DNA from: Acidobacteriota bacterium
GTDB taxonomy: Bacteria > Acidobacteriota > Terriglobia > Bryobacterales > Bryobacteraceae
Length of the DNA: 46,917 nt
Assembly: GCA_016871015.1 (NCBI GenBank)
Contig: VFZX01000016.1
Location: 1-46,917 of the forward strand
Direction: 5' to 3'
This document shows, piece by piece, positions 7,937 to 16,899 of the stretch; the stretch's first letter is position 1, and each line of letters opens with the position of its first letter. Made by a program: the position numbers and the translations under genes. The notes under the pieces were generated by a model. That model was not told the DNA's origin. It did not search any database and saw only the letters and a program-made list of their open reading frames with translations.

Positions 7937-10900
7937 ATGTTGGACACTATTGCAATGAGCCCCTCCAGCCGCCGCCGGTTTCTCCAGTCCGGCGCGGCAC
8001 TCACCGCGTTTGGTTTCGATCTACGCCCTGCCCAGGCTGCGGTCCGCGAACTGAAAATCTCACGCACGACGCAGACGCATTCAGTGTGTCCGTATTGTGC
8101 CGTGGGATGCTCGGTGGTGATCCACACTCTCGGCGACAAGGCGCGCAACGTCAAGCCCGCGGTGGTCCACATCGAAGGGGATCCCGAGAGTCCGATCAAT
8201 CGCGGCACGCTGTGTCCGAAAGGCATCTCGCTCAAGGAGTTCGTCAACAGCCCGCGCCGGCTGACGCGGCCGCTCTACCGCGCACCTGGCGCCAAGGACT
8301 GGACCCCGATCTCCTGGGAGGAAGCCTTCACGAAAATGGCGGCGCGGATCAAGAAATCGCGTGACGCCGGATTCAAGGCCAAGGACGACCAGGGCCGCAC
8401 GGTAAACCGGCTGGACAACATCGCCATGATCGGCGGCTGCACGGACGCCAACGAAGTGAACTTCCTGATGTCGAAGTTCCGCTTCGGACTGGGGATCCTG
8501 CCCTACGAAAACCAGGCCCGTCTTTGACACGGCCCCACGGTGGCCAGTCTGGCCGCGACCTTCGGACGGGGAGCAATGACCAACGGCTGGTGCGATGTCG
8601 CCAATGCGGACGTCGTGCTGGTGATGGGCGGGAATCCGGCGGAGAACCACCCGGTGGGATTCCGGTTCGTGATGGAAGCCCGGCGCAACCGCGGCGCCAA
8701 GCTGGTGTGCGTGGATCCGCGGTTCAACCGAACGGCAGCGGTGAGCGACACCTACGTACCCATCCGCGCGGGCACCGACATCGCGTTCCTCGGCGGATTG
8801 ATCCACTACTCACTGTCGACCGGCAAGTACCAGGCCGACTACGTCCGGCAGCACACCAATGCGGGTTTCCTGGTCAAGGAAGGCTACGGATTCGAGAATG
8901 GCCACTTCAGCGGCTGGGACGCGGCCAAGAAGAGCTATGACAAGTCGAGCTGGCAGTACGAAACCGGCCCAGACGGATTCGTGCGCACGGATCCCACGTT
9001 CGAGCATCCGCGCAGCGTCTTCCAGTTGATGAAGAAGCACTACTCGCGGTACACGCCGGAGAAGGTGTCTGAGGTGTGCGGCTGTACGCCGGAGCAGTTC
9101 ACCAAGGCGGCGGAGATGATCACCGTCGCGGCGGCCAAGGACAAGTCCGGCACGGTGCTGTACGCGCTGGGATGGACCCAGCACAGCCACGCGGTCCAGT
9201 TGATCCACACCGCGGCGATGGTCCAGTTGCTGATGGGGAACATCGGCATGCCCGGCGGCGGAGTAAACGCGCAACGTGGACACGCCAATATCCAGGGCGC
9301 AACCGACATGGGCTCGTGGATGAATCTGCCGGGCTACCTGAAGATCCCGCGGGCGAGCCAGACGGCCCTCGACGCCTATCTGAAGGCGAACACGCCCAAA
9401 GCGCTGCGGCCCGATTCGCTCAACTATTGGGGCAACACGCCAAAATTCATGGTGAGCCTGCTCAAGACCTATTACGGCGACCAAGCCACCAAGGCGAACG
9501 GTTTCGGCTATGACTGGCTGCCCAAGCTCGGCGACGGCGAGAACCAAAGCTGGGGCTACTTCTTTGACCGCATGTACGCGGGCGGGCTCCAGGGGATGAT
9601 CAGCTTCGGGATGAATCCGGTGGCGAACGGTCCCAACACGGCAAAGATGCTGGGTGCGCTCGCCAAGCTCGACTGGATGATCGTCGCCGAGAATTTTGAG
9701 ACCGAAACCGCCGCGTTCTGGAAAGCGAAGCCGCTCGCCAGTGAGTACTACGGCGAGGCGCCTGCGCCGGAGGACATCAAGACCGAAGTGTTCCTGCTGC
9801 CCGCCTCCTGCTTTGCGGAAAAGGACGGAGCGTTCGTCAACTCCTCGCGCTGGCTGCAGTGGAAAGAGGCGGCGCTCGATCCGCCCGGCGACGCCAAGCT
9901 CGACCAGGACATCATCGCCGAGCTGTTCCTTCGGATCCGCGCGTTGTATGAGAAGGACGGCGGTCCATCGCCGGAGCCCCTGATGGCCATGAGTTGGAAC
10001 TACGCGACGCCGCGGTCGCCGCTGTTGGCCGAGGTCGCGCGCGAGGTCAACGGCCACGATCTCGCCACTGGACGCCGGCTCTCCGGATTCGGCGAGCTGA
10101 AGGACGACGGCACAACCACGAGCGGCAACTGGATCTACAGCGGCATGTGGCCGGAGTCCGGAAACCTGATGGCGCGGCGTGTGCAAGAGGATCCAACCGG
10201 GCTTGGCTTGTATCCGCAGTGGGCCTGGTCGTGGCCCGCCAACCGCAGGATCCTGTACAACCGCGCATCGGTCGACAACACCGGCAAGCCCTGGGATCCC
10301 ACGCGCGCGCCTCTGAAGTGGAACGGCCAGCGCTGGTCCGGCGACACACCGGACTACAAGGCCGACGCGGCTCCCGACAAGTTCGGAGCTTTCATCATGA
10401 ACGCGGAAGGCGTCGCCAAGCTGTTTGCGGCGGACCTGGCCGAGGGCCCATTCCCGGAGCACTACGAACCGTGGGAATCGCCCGTGCCAAATCCCATGCA
10501 CCCGGAGGTCAGCTTCAACCCCGTGGCGAAGGTGTTCACCTCGGCCGCGGACAAGCAAGGCACTCCCGACAAGTTCCCGTACGTCGGCATCACCTACCGG
10601 CTCACCGAGCACTTCCATTTCTGGACCAAGCACACGGCGGGCAGCTCGCAGCTCCAGTCGAATTTCTTCGTCGAGATCGGTGAGGATCTGGCCAAGGAGA
10701 AGGGGCTCAAGTCCGGCGACAAGGTCCGTGTGTCCACCGCGCGCGGCAAGGTGGAGGGCCCGGCGCTCGTGACGCGCCGCATGAAGGGACTCAAGGTGAA
10801 CGGCAAGATCGTGCACCAGGTGGGACTCCCGATCCACTGGGGATTCCTCGGCCACGTGTCCGGACCGCTGATCAACAACCTGACGCCCTCGGTGTTTGAT

Positions 10901-10960
10901 CCCAACTCGGGAACGCCCGAGTACAAGGGATTCCTCGTCAACGTGGAGAAAATCGCATGA
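7937..10960 (+). CDS. Formate dehydrogenase alpha subunit, selenocysteine-containing (FdnG/FdoG type)
   Basis: 1007 residues when the in-frame TGA at 8525-8527 is read as selenocysteine (codon 197). Reading stop-to-stop would split it into two false genes. The context QARL-U-HGPTVASLAATFGRG matches the respiratory formate dehydrogenase active site, where Sec ligates the Mo/W bis-pyranopterin cofactor. The N-terminus has a twin-arginine signal (SRRRFLQSG), so the enzyme is exported folded to the periplasmic face. A [4Fe-4S] site follows (C51, C54, C58 and a Cys near 95). The C-terminal molybdopterin-dinucleotide-binding domain is complete. It oxidises formate to CO2 and passes electrons to the beta subunit, whose gene overlaps it by ATGA. 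ATG 7955 is an alternative start that keeps the whole Tat signal. Selenocysteine machinery must lie elsewhere in the genome. Confidence 0.95.
8525..8563 (+). promoter_or_regulatory. Bacterial SECIS element following the Sec UGA
   Basis: Directly after the TGA, GGT-GGCC-AGTCT-GGCC-GCG-ACC (8539-8560) can fold into a hairpin: GGCC/GGCC closes an AGUCU loop, and GGU/ACC pairs below a GCG bulge. The loop and its distance from UGA are like those of the E. coli fdnG/fdhF SECIS (AGUCU/GGUCU loops), which bind SelB. Confidence 0.8.
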
Positions 10961-11748
10961 CCACCACTGTCGCCAAGCTGGTCGACACGAGCCTGTGCAT
11001 TGGCTGCAAGGCGTGCGAGCTTGCCTGCCAGGAATGGAATGACCAGGAGTTTACGCTCGGCACGTTCGACGGCACCTACCAGACTCTCCCCGATCTCGAA
11101 CACAACTTCTGGAACCTGATCAAGTTCAACGAATTCGAGCGCGACGGCCAGATGTCGTGGCTGATGGCCAAGTACCAGTGCATGCACTGCGCCGATCCCG
11201 GGTGCCTGCGCGCCTGTCCCGCTCCGGGCGCCATTATCCAGCGCCCCAACGGCATCGTCGACTTCGTGCACGACAACTGCATCGGCTGCGGATACTGCAT
11301 CACCGGGTGTCCGTTCGATGTCCCGCGGCTGTCGCCGAAAACCAAGAAGGTCTACAAGTGCTCGCTGTGCTCGGACCGGACCTCGGTCGGCATGGCGCCG
11401 GCCTGCATCAAGACGTGTCCCACGAACTGCCTGACCTTCGGGGCGCGCGACGAGCTTCTGCGCAAGGCGGATTCACGCGCAGAGCAGCTTCGCGGGAATG
11501 GTGACCAGGATGCCGGCGTGTACAACCCGGAAGGCGTCGGCGGCACGAACGTGATCTACGTGCTGCGCGACGCGAAGAATCCCGAGAGCTACGGCCTGCC
11601 GAAGGACCCCGGAATTCCCTGGACGCTGTCGCTGTGGAAGGGTCCGGTAAAGTGGCTCGGCTCGATGGTGTTCCTCGGCGGGATTCTCGGCGCTTTCCTG
11701 CACTTTGTCCGTTACGGACCCAAGGACCATGGCGATGAGCATGAATAA
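10957..11748 (+). CDS. Formate dehydrogenase beta subunit, four [4Fe-4S] clusters with membrane anchor
   Basis: 263 residues, starting inside the alpha stop (ATGA). Cysteine clusters include CIGCKACELAC (~15-25), CMHCADPGCLRAC (~68-80), CIGCGYCITGC (~108-118) and CSLCSDR with CIKTC beyond, the pattern of FdnH/HybA electron-transfer subunits. A hydrophobic segment near residues 233-250 is the single C-terminal anchor seen in FdnH. It carries electrons from the selenocysteine site to heme b in the gamma subunit. The next gene begins inside its end. It has no twin-arginine signal, so it is expected to travel with the alpha subunit. Confidence 0.95.
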   Translation: MTTTVAKLVDTSLCIGCKACELACQEWNDQEFTLGTFDGTYQTLPDLEHNFWNLIKFNEFERDGQMSWLMAKYQCMHCADPGCLRACPAPGAIIQRPNGIVDFVHDNCIGCGYCITGCPFDVPRLSPKTKKVYKCSLCSDRTSVGMAPACIKTCPTNCLTFGARDELLRKADSRAEQLRGNGDQDAGVYNPEGVGGTNVIYVLRDAKNPESYGLPKDPGIPWTLSLWKGPVKWLGSMVFLGGILGAFLHFVRYGPKDHGDEHE

Positions 11749-12352
11749 ACAGATCTCGCGGTTCGACCTTACCGAGCGCGCCATCCATTGGATGTCGGCC
11801 ATCAGCTTCGTCTACGCGGCGCTCACCGGACTCGCGCTGTGGTCGCACAAGCTCTATTGGCTGGCATCGGTGTTCGGCGGCGGACCCACCGTCCGCGGCA
11901 TGCATCCCTGGGGCGGCGTGCTGTTCGCCGTCTCGCTGGGATTCATGTTCCGGCGCTGGGCGCGTGTCATGCAGCTCGACTCCGACGACAAGGTCTGGAT
12001 GAAGAACTCGCATCTCTATGCGATGCACCGCGACCAGGAGCTGCCCGAGACGGGCCGGTTCAACGCCGGACAGAAGATGATGTTCTGGATGCAGTCGGCG
12101 TTCGCCGTGCTGCTGTTCGCGAGTGGACTGGTGCTGTGGTTCCCTGAGATAGCACCGCGTTCTGCGCGACTGCTCGCGGTGTTGGTGCATCCGCTGGCGG
12201 CGATTGGGTCGATCGGTGGAATCATCCTGCATATCTACATGGGCACCGCGGTAGTTCCGGGCGCGCTGCGGGCGATGACGCGCGGCACGGTGAGCCAGGG
12301 CTGGGCGGCGTCGCACCATCCGAAATGGTTCCGCGAGCTTTCCAAGCACTGA
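11735..12352 (+). CDS. Formate dehydrogenase gamma subunit, cytochrome b556 type
   Basis: 205 residues from ATG 11735, which sits 8 bases after AAGGA (11722-11726); ATGs at 11729 and 11741 are alternatives. The gene overlaps the end of the beta gene. Four hydrophobic segments are visible (about 25-45, 58-74, 111-128, 144-163). Histidines near the N-terminal helix (ERAIHWMSA), in RGMHPWGG and in the last helix (IILHIYMG) are candidate heme b ligands, as in FdnI. It should pass electrons to the quinone pool, completing an FdnGHI-like formate:quinone oxidoreductase. The conserved VHPLAAIG segment supports the family. Confidence 0.92.
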   Translation: MSMNKQISRFDLTERAIHWMSAISFVYAALTGLALWSHKLYWLASVFGGGPTVRGMHPWGGVLFAVSLGFMFRRWARVMQLDSDDKVWMKNSHLYAMHRDQELPETGRFNAGQKMMFWMQSAFAVLLFASGLVLWFPEIAPRSARLLAVLVHPLAAIGSIGGIILHIYMGTAVVPGALRAMTRGTVSQGWAASHHPKWFRELSKH

Positions 12353-12353
12353 A

Positions 12354-12995
12354 ATGAAACGGTCCCTGTTCCTCCTGGCGCTTGGCGGCGCATCCTGCAC
12401 ACGGCTGTTCTACAAGGCGAGCGCCACCATCGGACGCGAGAAGCGCGACATCCTCACCTCGCGCGTCAAGGACGCCCGGAAGGATCAGGAGGAGGCCAAG
12501 GAGCAGTTCCAGACAACGCTCGAAGCCTTCCAGGCCGTCACCGGATTCCAGGGCGGCAAGCTCGAAGACGTCTACAGCAAGCTGAGCAAAGAGTTCGACC
12601 GGTGCGAGGACCGCGCCAAGGACGTCAGCGACCGCATCGAGTCCATCGAGAAGGTCGCCAAGGACATGTTCCGCGAGTGGAGCAAGGAGATCGACGAGAT
12701 CGGCGACCGCTCGCTCCGCACCCAAAGCCGCACGCTGCTGCGCGACACGCAGACCCGCTATGACGCGCTCGCCGGGAAGCTCAAGGAGTCTGAGCGGCGG
12801 ATGACGCCGGTATTGCGCGCGTTCCGCGACCAGGTGCTGTTCCTCAAGCACAACTTGAACGCCCGCGCGATCCAGTCGCTCAAGGACACCTCGGTCAAGA
12901 TCGACGCCGACGTGACCGCGCTCATCCGCGACATGGATGCTTCCATTCGCGAGGCGGATGCGTTCGTCGCCACCCTCGCCAAACAGGAGTCGTAG
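12354..12995 (+). CDS. DUF2959 family coiled-coil lipoprotein-like protein
   Basis: 213 residues, one base after the gamma-subunit stop. The N-terminus MKRSLFLLALGGASC is a short signal with a lipobox-like AS-C, so it may be lipid-anchored. Most of the rest is charged and helical with coiled-coil character, including REKRDILTSRVKDARKDQEE, a GFQGGKLEDVYSKL segment and a C-terminal helix ending in VATLAKQES. This pattern matches DUF2959, whose function is unknown. Its place directly behind the dehydrogenase genes implies cotranscription, but I see no mechanistic link; DUF2959 genes also occur alone. Confidence 0.8.
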   Translation: MKRSLFLLALGGASCTRLFYKASATIGREKRDILTSRVKDARKDQEEAKEQFQTTLEAFQAVTGFQGGKLEDVYSKLSKEFDRCEDRAKDVSDRIESIEKVAKDMFREWSKEIDEIGDRSLRTQSRTLLRDTQTRYDALAGKLKESERRMTPVLRAFRDQVLFLKHNLNARAIQSLKDTSVKIDADVTALIRDMDASIREADAFVATLAKQES

Positions 12996-13006
12996 AGCGT
13001 CTGGGG

Positions 13007-13813
13007 ATGATCCTCGCCGCCAGCCTGGTCCTGATGCAACTGGCGCAGAATCCGTCGCCGATGACGGAGACCACGCGCGCGCATCCCCGCCTGAAACAAG
13101 TGGAGCCGGCGGGCCGCCGCATTGACATGCGGGTGGGACGCCTGTTCCTGCCCGCCAGATTCAAGCCCGGAGGAAAGAAGCCGCTGATCGTGCACTTCCA
13201 CGGTGCGCCCTGGATCGCTGAGCTGGCAGGCGAGCTGCAGCGGACCGCGGTGGTCACGGTCCAGTTGGGCGCGGGCTCATCGCGCTACGCCGCGCCGTTC
13301 CGCGAGGATCCCGAGCTGTTCCGCAAGCTGCTGGCGGAAGCGCGCGAAATGGCGAAGACCCAGTTCGATCCCGTGATCCTTTCAAGCTGGAGCGCGGGCT
13401 ACGGCGCGATCCGCGAGATCCTGCGCGGGACGCTGCCGCCCGTGGGGATCCGGATCTTGCTGATCGATTCGGTCCACGCGGGTTATTCCGAGGCGGCGCA
13501 GACCGACCCGTCGGACATGGCCGAGTTTCTCGATTTCGCCAGGCTGGCAACCCAGGGCAAGCGGCGGATGGCGATCGTGCACTCGGAGATCTATCCGGGG
13601 ACGTTCGCGTCGACCACGGAAACCGCCGACTATCTGCTGGCGAAACTGGGCATCCGGCGCAAGGCGGTGCTCCGTTGGGGTCCGATGGGGACGCAGCAGT
13701 TGAGTGACACCCGGCGCGGCGGACTGCGGGTGATGGGCTTCGCGGGCAACTCCGCGCCCGACCACATCGATCACATCCACGCGCTGCCCGAGTTTCTCAA
13801 GATGATGCGGTAA
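13007..13813 (+). CDS. Alpha/beta-hydrolase-like protein, probably secreted
   Basis: 268 residues; the ATG follows TGGGG closely. After a short hydrophobic N-terminus, PLIVHFHGAPW (about 59-69) looks like the oxyanion strand of alpha/beta hydrolases. SSWSAGYG (126-133) gives a nucleophile-elbow-like Ser129, though the first glycine of GxSxG is Ser. LLIDSVHAGY near 153 may supply the acid and DHIDHIHAL near the C-terminus the histidine. The substrate cannot be told. It is 11 bases after the DUF2959 gene and probably the last gene of that transcript. I have no close named family. Confidence 0.6.
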   Translation: MILAASLVLMQLAQNPSPMTETTRAHPRLKQVEPAGRRIDMRVGRLFLPARFKPGGKKPLIVHFHGAPWIAELAGELQRTAVVTVQLGAGSSRYAAPFREDPELFRKLLAEAREMAKTQFDPVILSSWSAGYGAIREILRGTLPPVGIRILLIDSVHAGYSEAAQTDPSDMAEFLDFARLATQGKRRMAIVHSEIYPGTFASTTETADYLLAKLGIRRKAVLRWGPMGTQQLSDTRRGGLRVMGFAGNSAPDHIDHIHALPEFLKMMR

Positions 13814-13819
13814 CTCAGG

Positions 13820-13828
13820 TGGTAGAAT
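13820..13828 (+). promoter_or_regulatory. Extended -10 promoter of the SIR2-NACHT gene
   Basis: TGGTAGAAT is a good extended -10 element (TGn-TAGAAT). It ends 7 bases before the ATG at 13836, so transcription would begin at or next to the start codon. No -35 match and no ribosome binding site are visible, which fits an extended -10 and a leaderless message. Confidence 0.45.
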
Positions 13829-13835
13829 CGGCGCA

Positions 13836-16556
13836 ATGACAGCCAGGTTCGCCGAACAGGCGCTGACGATCCTTGGGGGGCGAGGAGACAACAAGAGAAA
13901 TCTGCGGGACCTGGGCGACCACCTGCACCAACTGGTGCCGTTCGTGGGCGCGGGGATGTCGATGCCGTTCGGGTACCCGGCTTGGGGTGGACTGGTGAAG
14001 AGCCTCGCGCCAGACGGCGTGAAGGCTGAAGTCGAAGCGCTGTTGAAGCATTTTCATTACGAGGACGCGGCGGCTGCCATTGCGGATGAAGTCGCACCCA
14101 AGCAGTTCCGGCAGGCGATCGCGGAGGCGTTCGCGGAGTCGGAGCTGCCAGTGCCGCTGGCAGGGGCGGTGACTCATCTCGCAAGAGTCGCGAAAGGCCC
14201 CGTGATCACGACGAATCTCGACCGGGTCCTGGAGCGGGCGTTCAAAGAGGCGGGCAACGAGTTTCAGTCGGTCTTCGCGTCCGGCCCGATCGGACCGGCG
14301 TCCGGGGCGATCCACAAAGGGCAGCGCGCGCTGATCAAGATCCACGGGGACTACGGGAACCCGCCTTGGGTGCTAACCAAAGACGAGTACGAAGAGGCGT
14401 ACGGCCGTACCGCTACCGCGCCAGTGGACATGAGCAAGCCGCTGCCGACTCTACTGCGTCAGGCCGTGAGCGCGCGGGTGCTATTGTTCCTGGGATGCAG
14501 TCTTCAGGGCGACCGGACCGTGCAGGTGATCGCGCAGGTGGTCAAGGATCTCGGCGTCGAGCACTTCGCGCTCCTGCCGGACACCGAGAACACACCGGAA
14601 CGCTTGAAACAGTTCGAGGACTGGAAAATCCGGCCATTGTTCTACGGAAAGGGCCGGCATGACGTCATCGAGCCGTTTCTCCAGTGCATCGCCGGTGCGA
14701 TTACGGACCAGCCCACCGCCGCCCCGAGTCCGAAAACGCTGGTGGCGCAGCTCCGGGCGCAAGTGGCGGATTCGATCCGTTTGCGGTGCGGCACGATCAA
14801 GGTGCTCGATATGGAGCAGCCGATCGGTCTCGGCTCTCTGTACACCGATGTTCATATCCTGGAGCAGTTGACCAGCCGGCAGCGTTCGGATGTCGAGCAA
14901 TTGCTGCGGGACCGCGGCAGCGATCCGAACCGGTTCGGACTGCCGCCCCGCAAGGAGAGAGTGGCGGGACTCGCGGCGTTCGGGCAGCATCGCCACCTCT
15001 TGATCTATGGCAAGCCGGGCGCGGGAAAGACGACGTTCCTCAAGCGGCTCGCCTTCGAGTGCAACGAAGGGCGGCTCCGCGCGGATCATGTCCCGGCGTA
15101 CGTTCCGCTTCGTGAATTCGCCGACGCCGGCGGGAACCCGGCGTTGGCCTCCTATATCCAGCAGCCGTGGCAGGGAGCCGGGACGAAAGCCGTCCTCAAG
15201 GAGGGGCGCATCCTGGTGTTGCTCGATGGCCTGGACGAAGTTCAGGATGCCAAGTTTACCAGGGTCCGGAGAGCGGTCGAGGATCTGCTCAAGGACTACC
15301 CGAACTGTCCGGTGGTCGTTACGTGCCGGATTGCCTCACGGGAGTACGCCTTCCCGGGTTTCACCGAAGTGGAAATGGCCGACTTCGGGGACGAACAGAT
15401 CCGGATCTTCAGCGGAAACTGGTTCAACGCGCGCAATCAGCCCGCGAAGGCAGAACCGTTCTTGAGGAGATTGGAGGAGAACGAACGTCTGAAAGAGCTG
15501 GCGCAAACTCCGCTCCTGCTGACGCTACTGTGCATCGTCTTCGAAGCGCGCGGCAACTTTGACGGGTCCCGCGCCAAATTGTACCAGGAGGGAGTGGACG
15601 TCCTCTTGAAGAAGTGGGATGCATCGCGGGACATCCGGCGGGAACGGCCTGAGTGGTTGACCGCCGAAGCTGTGGAGGATCTCCTCGAGGAGATTGCGTT
15701 CCGGAAGATGGAGAGTTCCGAGGTGTACTTCGAACAAGCAGCGCTTGCGCGGACAGTGCAGGACTTCCTCACAGCCCGCGGCGTTCAGACGCCAGTCCCA
15801 CCGGAAGGAGTCCTCGCAATTGTCGAGAGCCAACTCGGACTCCTTGTGCAAAGGGCCAGGGGAGTCTACTCGTTCTCGCACCTCACGTTCCAGGAGTTCT
15901 TCGCAGCCAGAAGGATCGCGAAGAATCCCGGTCTGCTCGATCGCGTTGGCGGGCGCTTCGGCGACACCCGGTGGACCGAGGTGCGGCGCCTCGTGGCCTC
16001 GCTCGTGGATGGTGAGTATCTTTTCCCGAGACTGAAGTCCCTGACGGATGCGATGGTGCAGAGCGAGCCGAAGCTCAGCGCGATCGTGTCGTGGACCGCG
16101 CGGAAGGCCGCGGCGGGCGGAAGCCGCTATCGCCCGTCGGCCGTTCGAGCCTATTACGCGTGGCTCTTCATCGACCTCGCCCGCCACATCGACCTCGACC
16201 TCGACCGCGCGATTCATGCCGCTCGAACCATCGCTCCCGCGCTTGTTCCCGAGATTGAGGAACTGAGAAAACTCTATGCGACTATCCCGCGAGCCAGGTG
16301 GGAAGACAAGCTGCGATGGTTCATGCAGGAGCACCGCGACATCGGCCATGAGTGGGGATTGGACAGACGGCAAGCTGAGATCTGGCACGAGTACCTGAGC
16401 GCCAACATACTCCTCGTTCCGCTCATGAAAGAATCCCGGACCCTCAGTCCCACCACCCGGACCCAAATCGAAGACAGCATCCTCACCCTGCCCGATGGGT
16501 CGCCCGGACTCCCCCCTGCCGCCGGAACACGAAGAACTCGCTCGCCACAAAATTGA
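13836..16556 (+). CDS. SIR2-NACHT STAND ATPase, NLR-like antiphage defence protein
   Basis: 906 residues. Residues ~25-290 form a SIR2-like domain: FVGAGMSMPFG (36-46) for NAD binding, ITTNLDRVLE with Asn127, and LIKIHGD with candidate catalytic His170. A linker with LGSLYTDVHI (331-340) leads to a NACHT ATPase: Walker A GKPGAGKTT (392-400), Walker B VLLDGLDEV (461-469), sensor VVTCRIASREY (494-504), and the helical SHLTFQEFFAARR near 685. The last ~200 residues include RPSAVRAYYAWLFIDLA, typical of bacterial NACHT tails, without obvious LRR, TPR or HEAT repeats. Related STAND proteins sense a phage component, oligomerise, and the SIR2 head depletes NAD. It has its own promoter-like element and no partner genes, so it is probably a single-gene system. 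Its last 74 bases overlap the end of the gtrA-like gene on the other strand. Confidence 0.85.
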   Translation: MTARFAEQALTILGGRGDNKRNLRDLGDHLHQLVPFVGAGMSMPFGYPAWGGLVKSLAPDGVKAEVEALLKHFHYEDAAAAIADEVAPKQFRQAIAEAFAESELPVPLAGAVTHLARVAKGPVITTNLDRVLERAFKEAGNEFQSVFASGPIGPASGAIHKGQRALIKIHGDYGNPPWVLTKDEYEEAYGRTATAPVDMSKPLPTLLRQAVSARVLLFLGCSLQGDRTVQVIAQVVKDLGVEHFALLPDTENTPERLKQFEDWKIRPLFYGKGRHDVIEPFLQCIAGAITDQPTAAPSPKTLVAQLRAQVADSIRLRCGTIKVLDMEQPIGLGSLYTDVHILEQLTSRQRSDVEQLLRDRGSDPNRFGLPPRKERVAGLAAFGQHRHLLIYGKPGAGKTTFLKRLAFECNEGRLRADHVPAYVPLREFADAGGNPALASYIQQPWQGAGTKAVLKEGRILVLLDGLDEVQDAKFTRVRRAVEDLLKDYPNCPVVVTCRIASREYAFPGFTEVEMADFGDEQIRIFSGNWFNARNQPAKAEPFLRRLEENERLKELAQTPLLLTLLCIVFEARGNFDGSRAKLYQEGVDVLLKKWDASRDIRRERPEWLTAEAVEDLLEEIAFRKMESSEVYFEQAALARTVQDFLTARGVQTPVPPEGVLAIVESQLGLLVQRARGVYSFSHLTFQEFFAARRIAKNPGLLDRVGGRFGDTRWTEVRRLVASLVDGEYLFPRLKSLTDAMVQSEPKLSAIVSWTARKAAAGGSRYRPSAVRAYYAWLFIDLARHIDLDLDRAIHAARTIAPALVPEIEELRKLYATIPRARWEDKLRWFMQEHRDIGHEWGLDRRQAEIWHEYLSANILLVPLMKESRTLSPTTRTQIEDSILTLPDGSPGLPPAAGTRRTRSPQN

Positions 16557-16899
16557 GAAGCGACGCCGTGGCAATCGCAATCAGGTTCGCCGCCAGGTAG
16601 TGAATCCCCAGCCACCCGGCAAGCACCCGCATGAGGACCACATTAGCGGCAATCGACAGCAGCCCCGTCGTGAGATTGAACCGCACGAACGCCCGCCAGC
16701 CGCCTTCGCGCTCTTTCCAGGTCCAGCGGTCATGCCACAGGAAATTGTGGATGACCACCACCTCCACCGCCGCCGCCGTCGCAATCAAATACGGCCAGCC
16801 CAGCACACTCTTAAACAGCGCCAGCGCCACCAACTGGACTCCAATTCCCAATCCGCCAACGGTGTAGAACTTGAGTCCCCGGACGGCCAGTCCGCTCAC
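16483..16899 (-). CDS. GtrA-like small membrane protein
   Basis: 138 residues from a GTG that overlaps the upstream gene's stop by 4 bases (GTGA). A longer ORF continues upstream in this frame but would run through the phosphatidyltransferase gene, so the internal start is preferred. Four membrane segments are visible (about 8-28, 36-55, 75-95, 100-120). The motifs FYTVGGLG near the start, HNFLWHDRWTWK and ASLLNFVASEFFVF fit the GtrA family, which helps move polyprenyl-linked sugars across the inner membrane or decorate cell-surface polymers. Pairing with a CDP-alcohol phosphatidyltransferase suggests envelope lipid or glycan work. Its 3' end lies antisense to the SIR2-NACHT gene. Confidence 0.8.
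   Translation of the reverse strand: MSGLAVRGLKFYTVGGLGIGVQLVALALFKSVLGWPYLIATAAAVEVVVIHNFLWHDRWTWKEREGGWRAFVRFNLTTGLLSIAANVVLMRVLAGWLGIHYLAANLIAIATASLLNFVASEFFVFRRQGGVRATHRAG

Noticed and set aside
6054-7958. A 634-codon open frame on the plus strand opposite the S9 peptidase
   Set aside because: It is the antisense shadow of a clear peptidase gene. Its product is Arg/Val/His rich without any domain, as expected from GC-rich third-position bias.
8810-10855. A 681-codon open frame on the minus strand inside the formate dehydrogenase alpha gene
   Set aside because: The plus strand encodes a conserved enzyme over the whole stretch, and the minus-strand product resembles no protein.
8540-10960. 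A separate gene starting at GTG 8540, with the 5' part as a frameshifted fragment
   Set aside because: The two pieces are in the same frame, separated only by a UGA at the known Sec position and followed by a SECIS-like hairpin.
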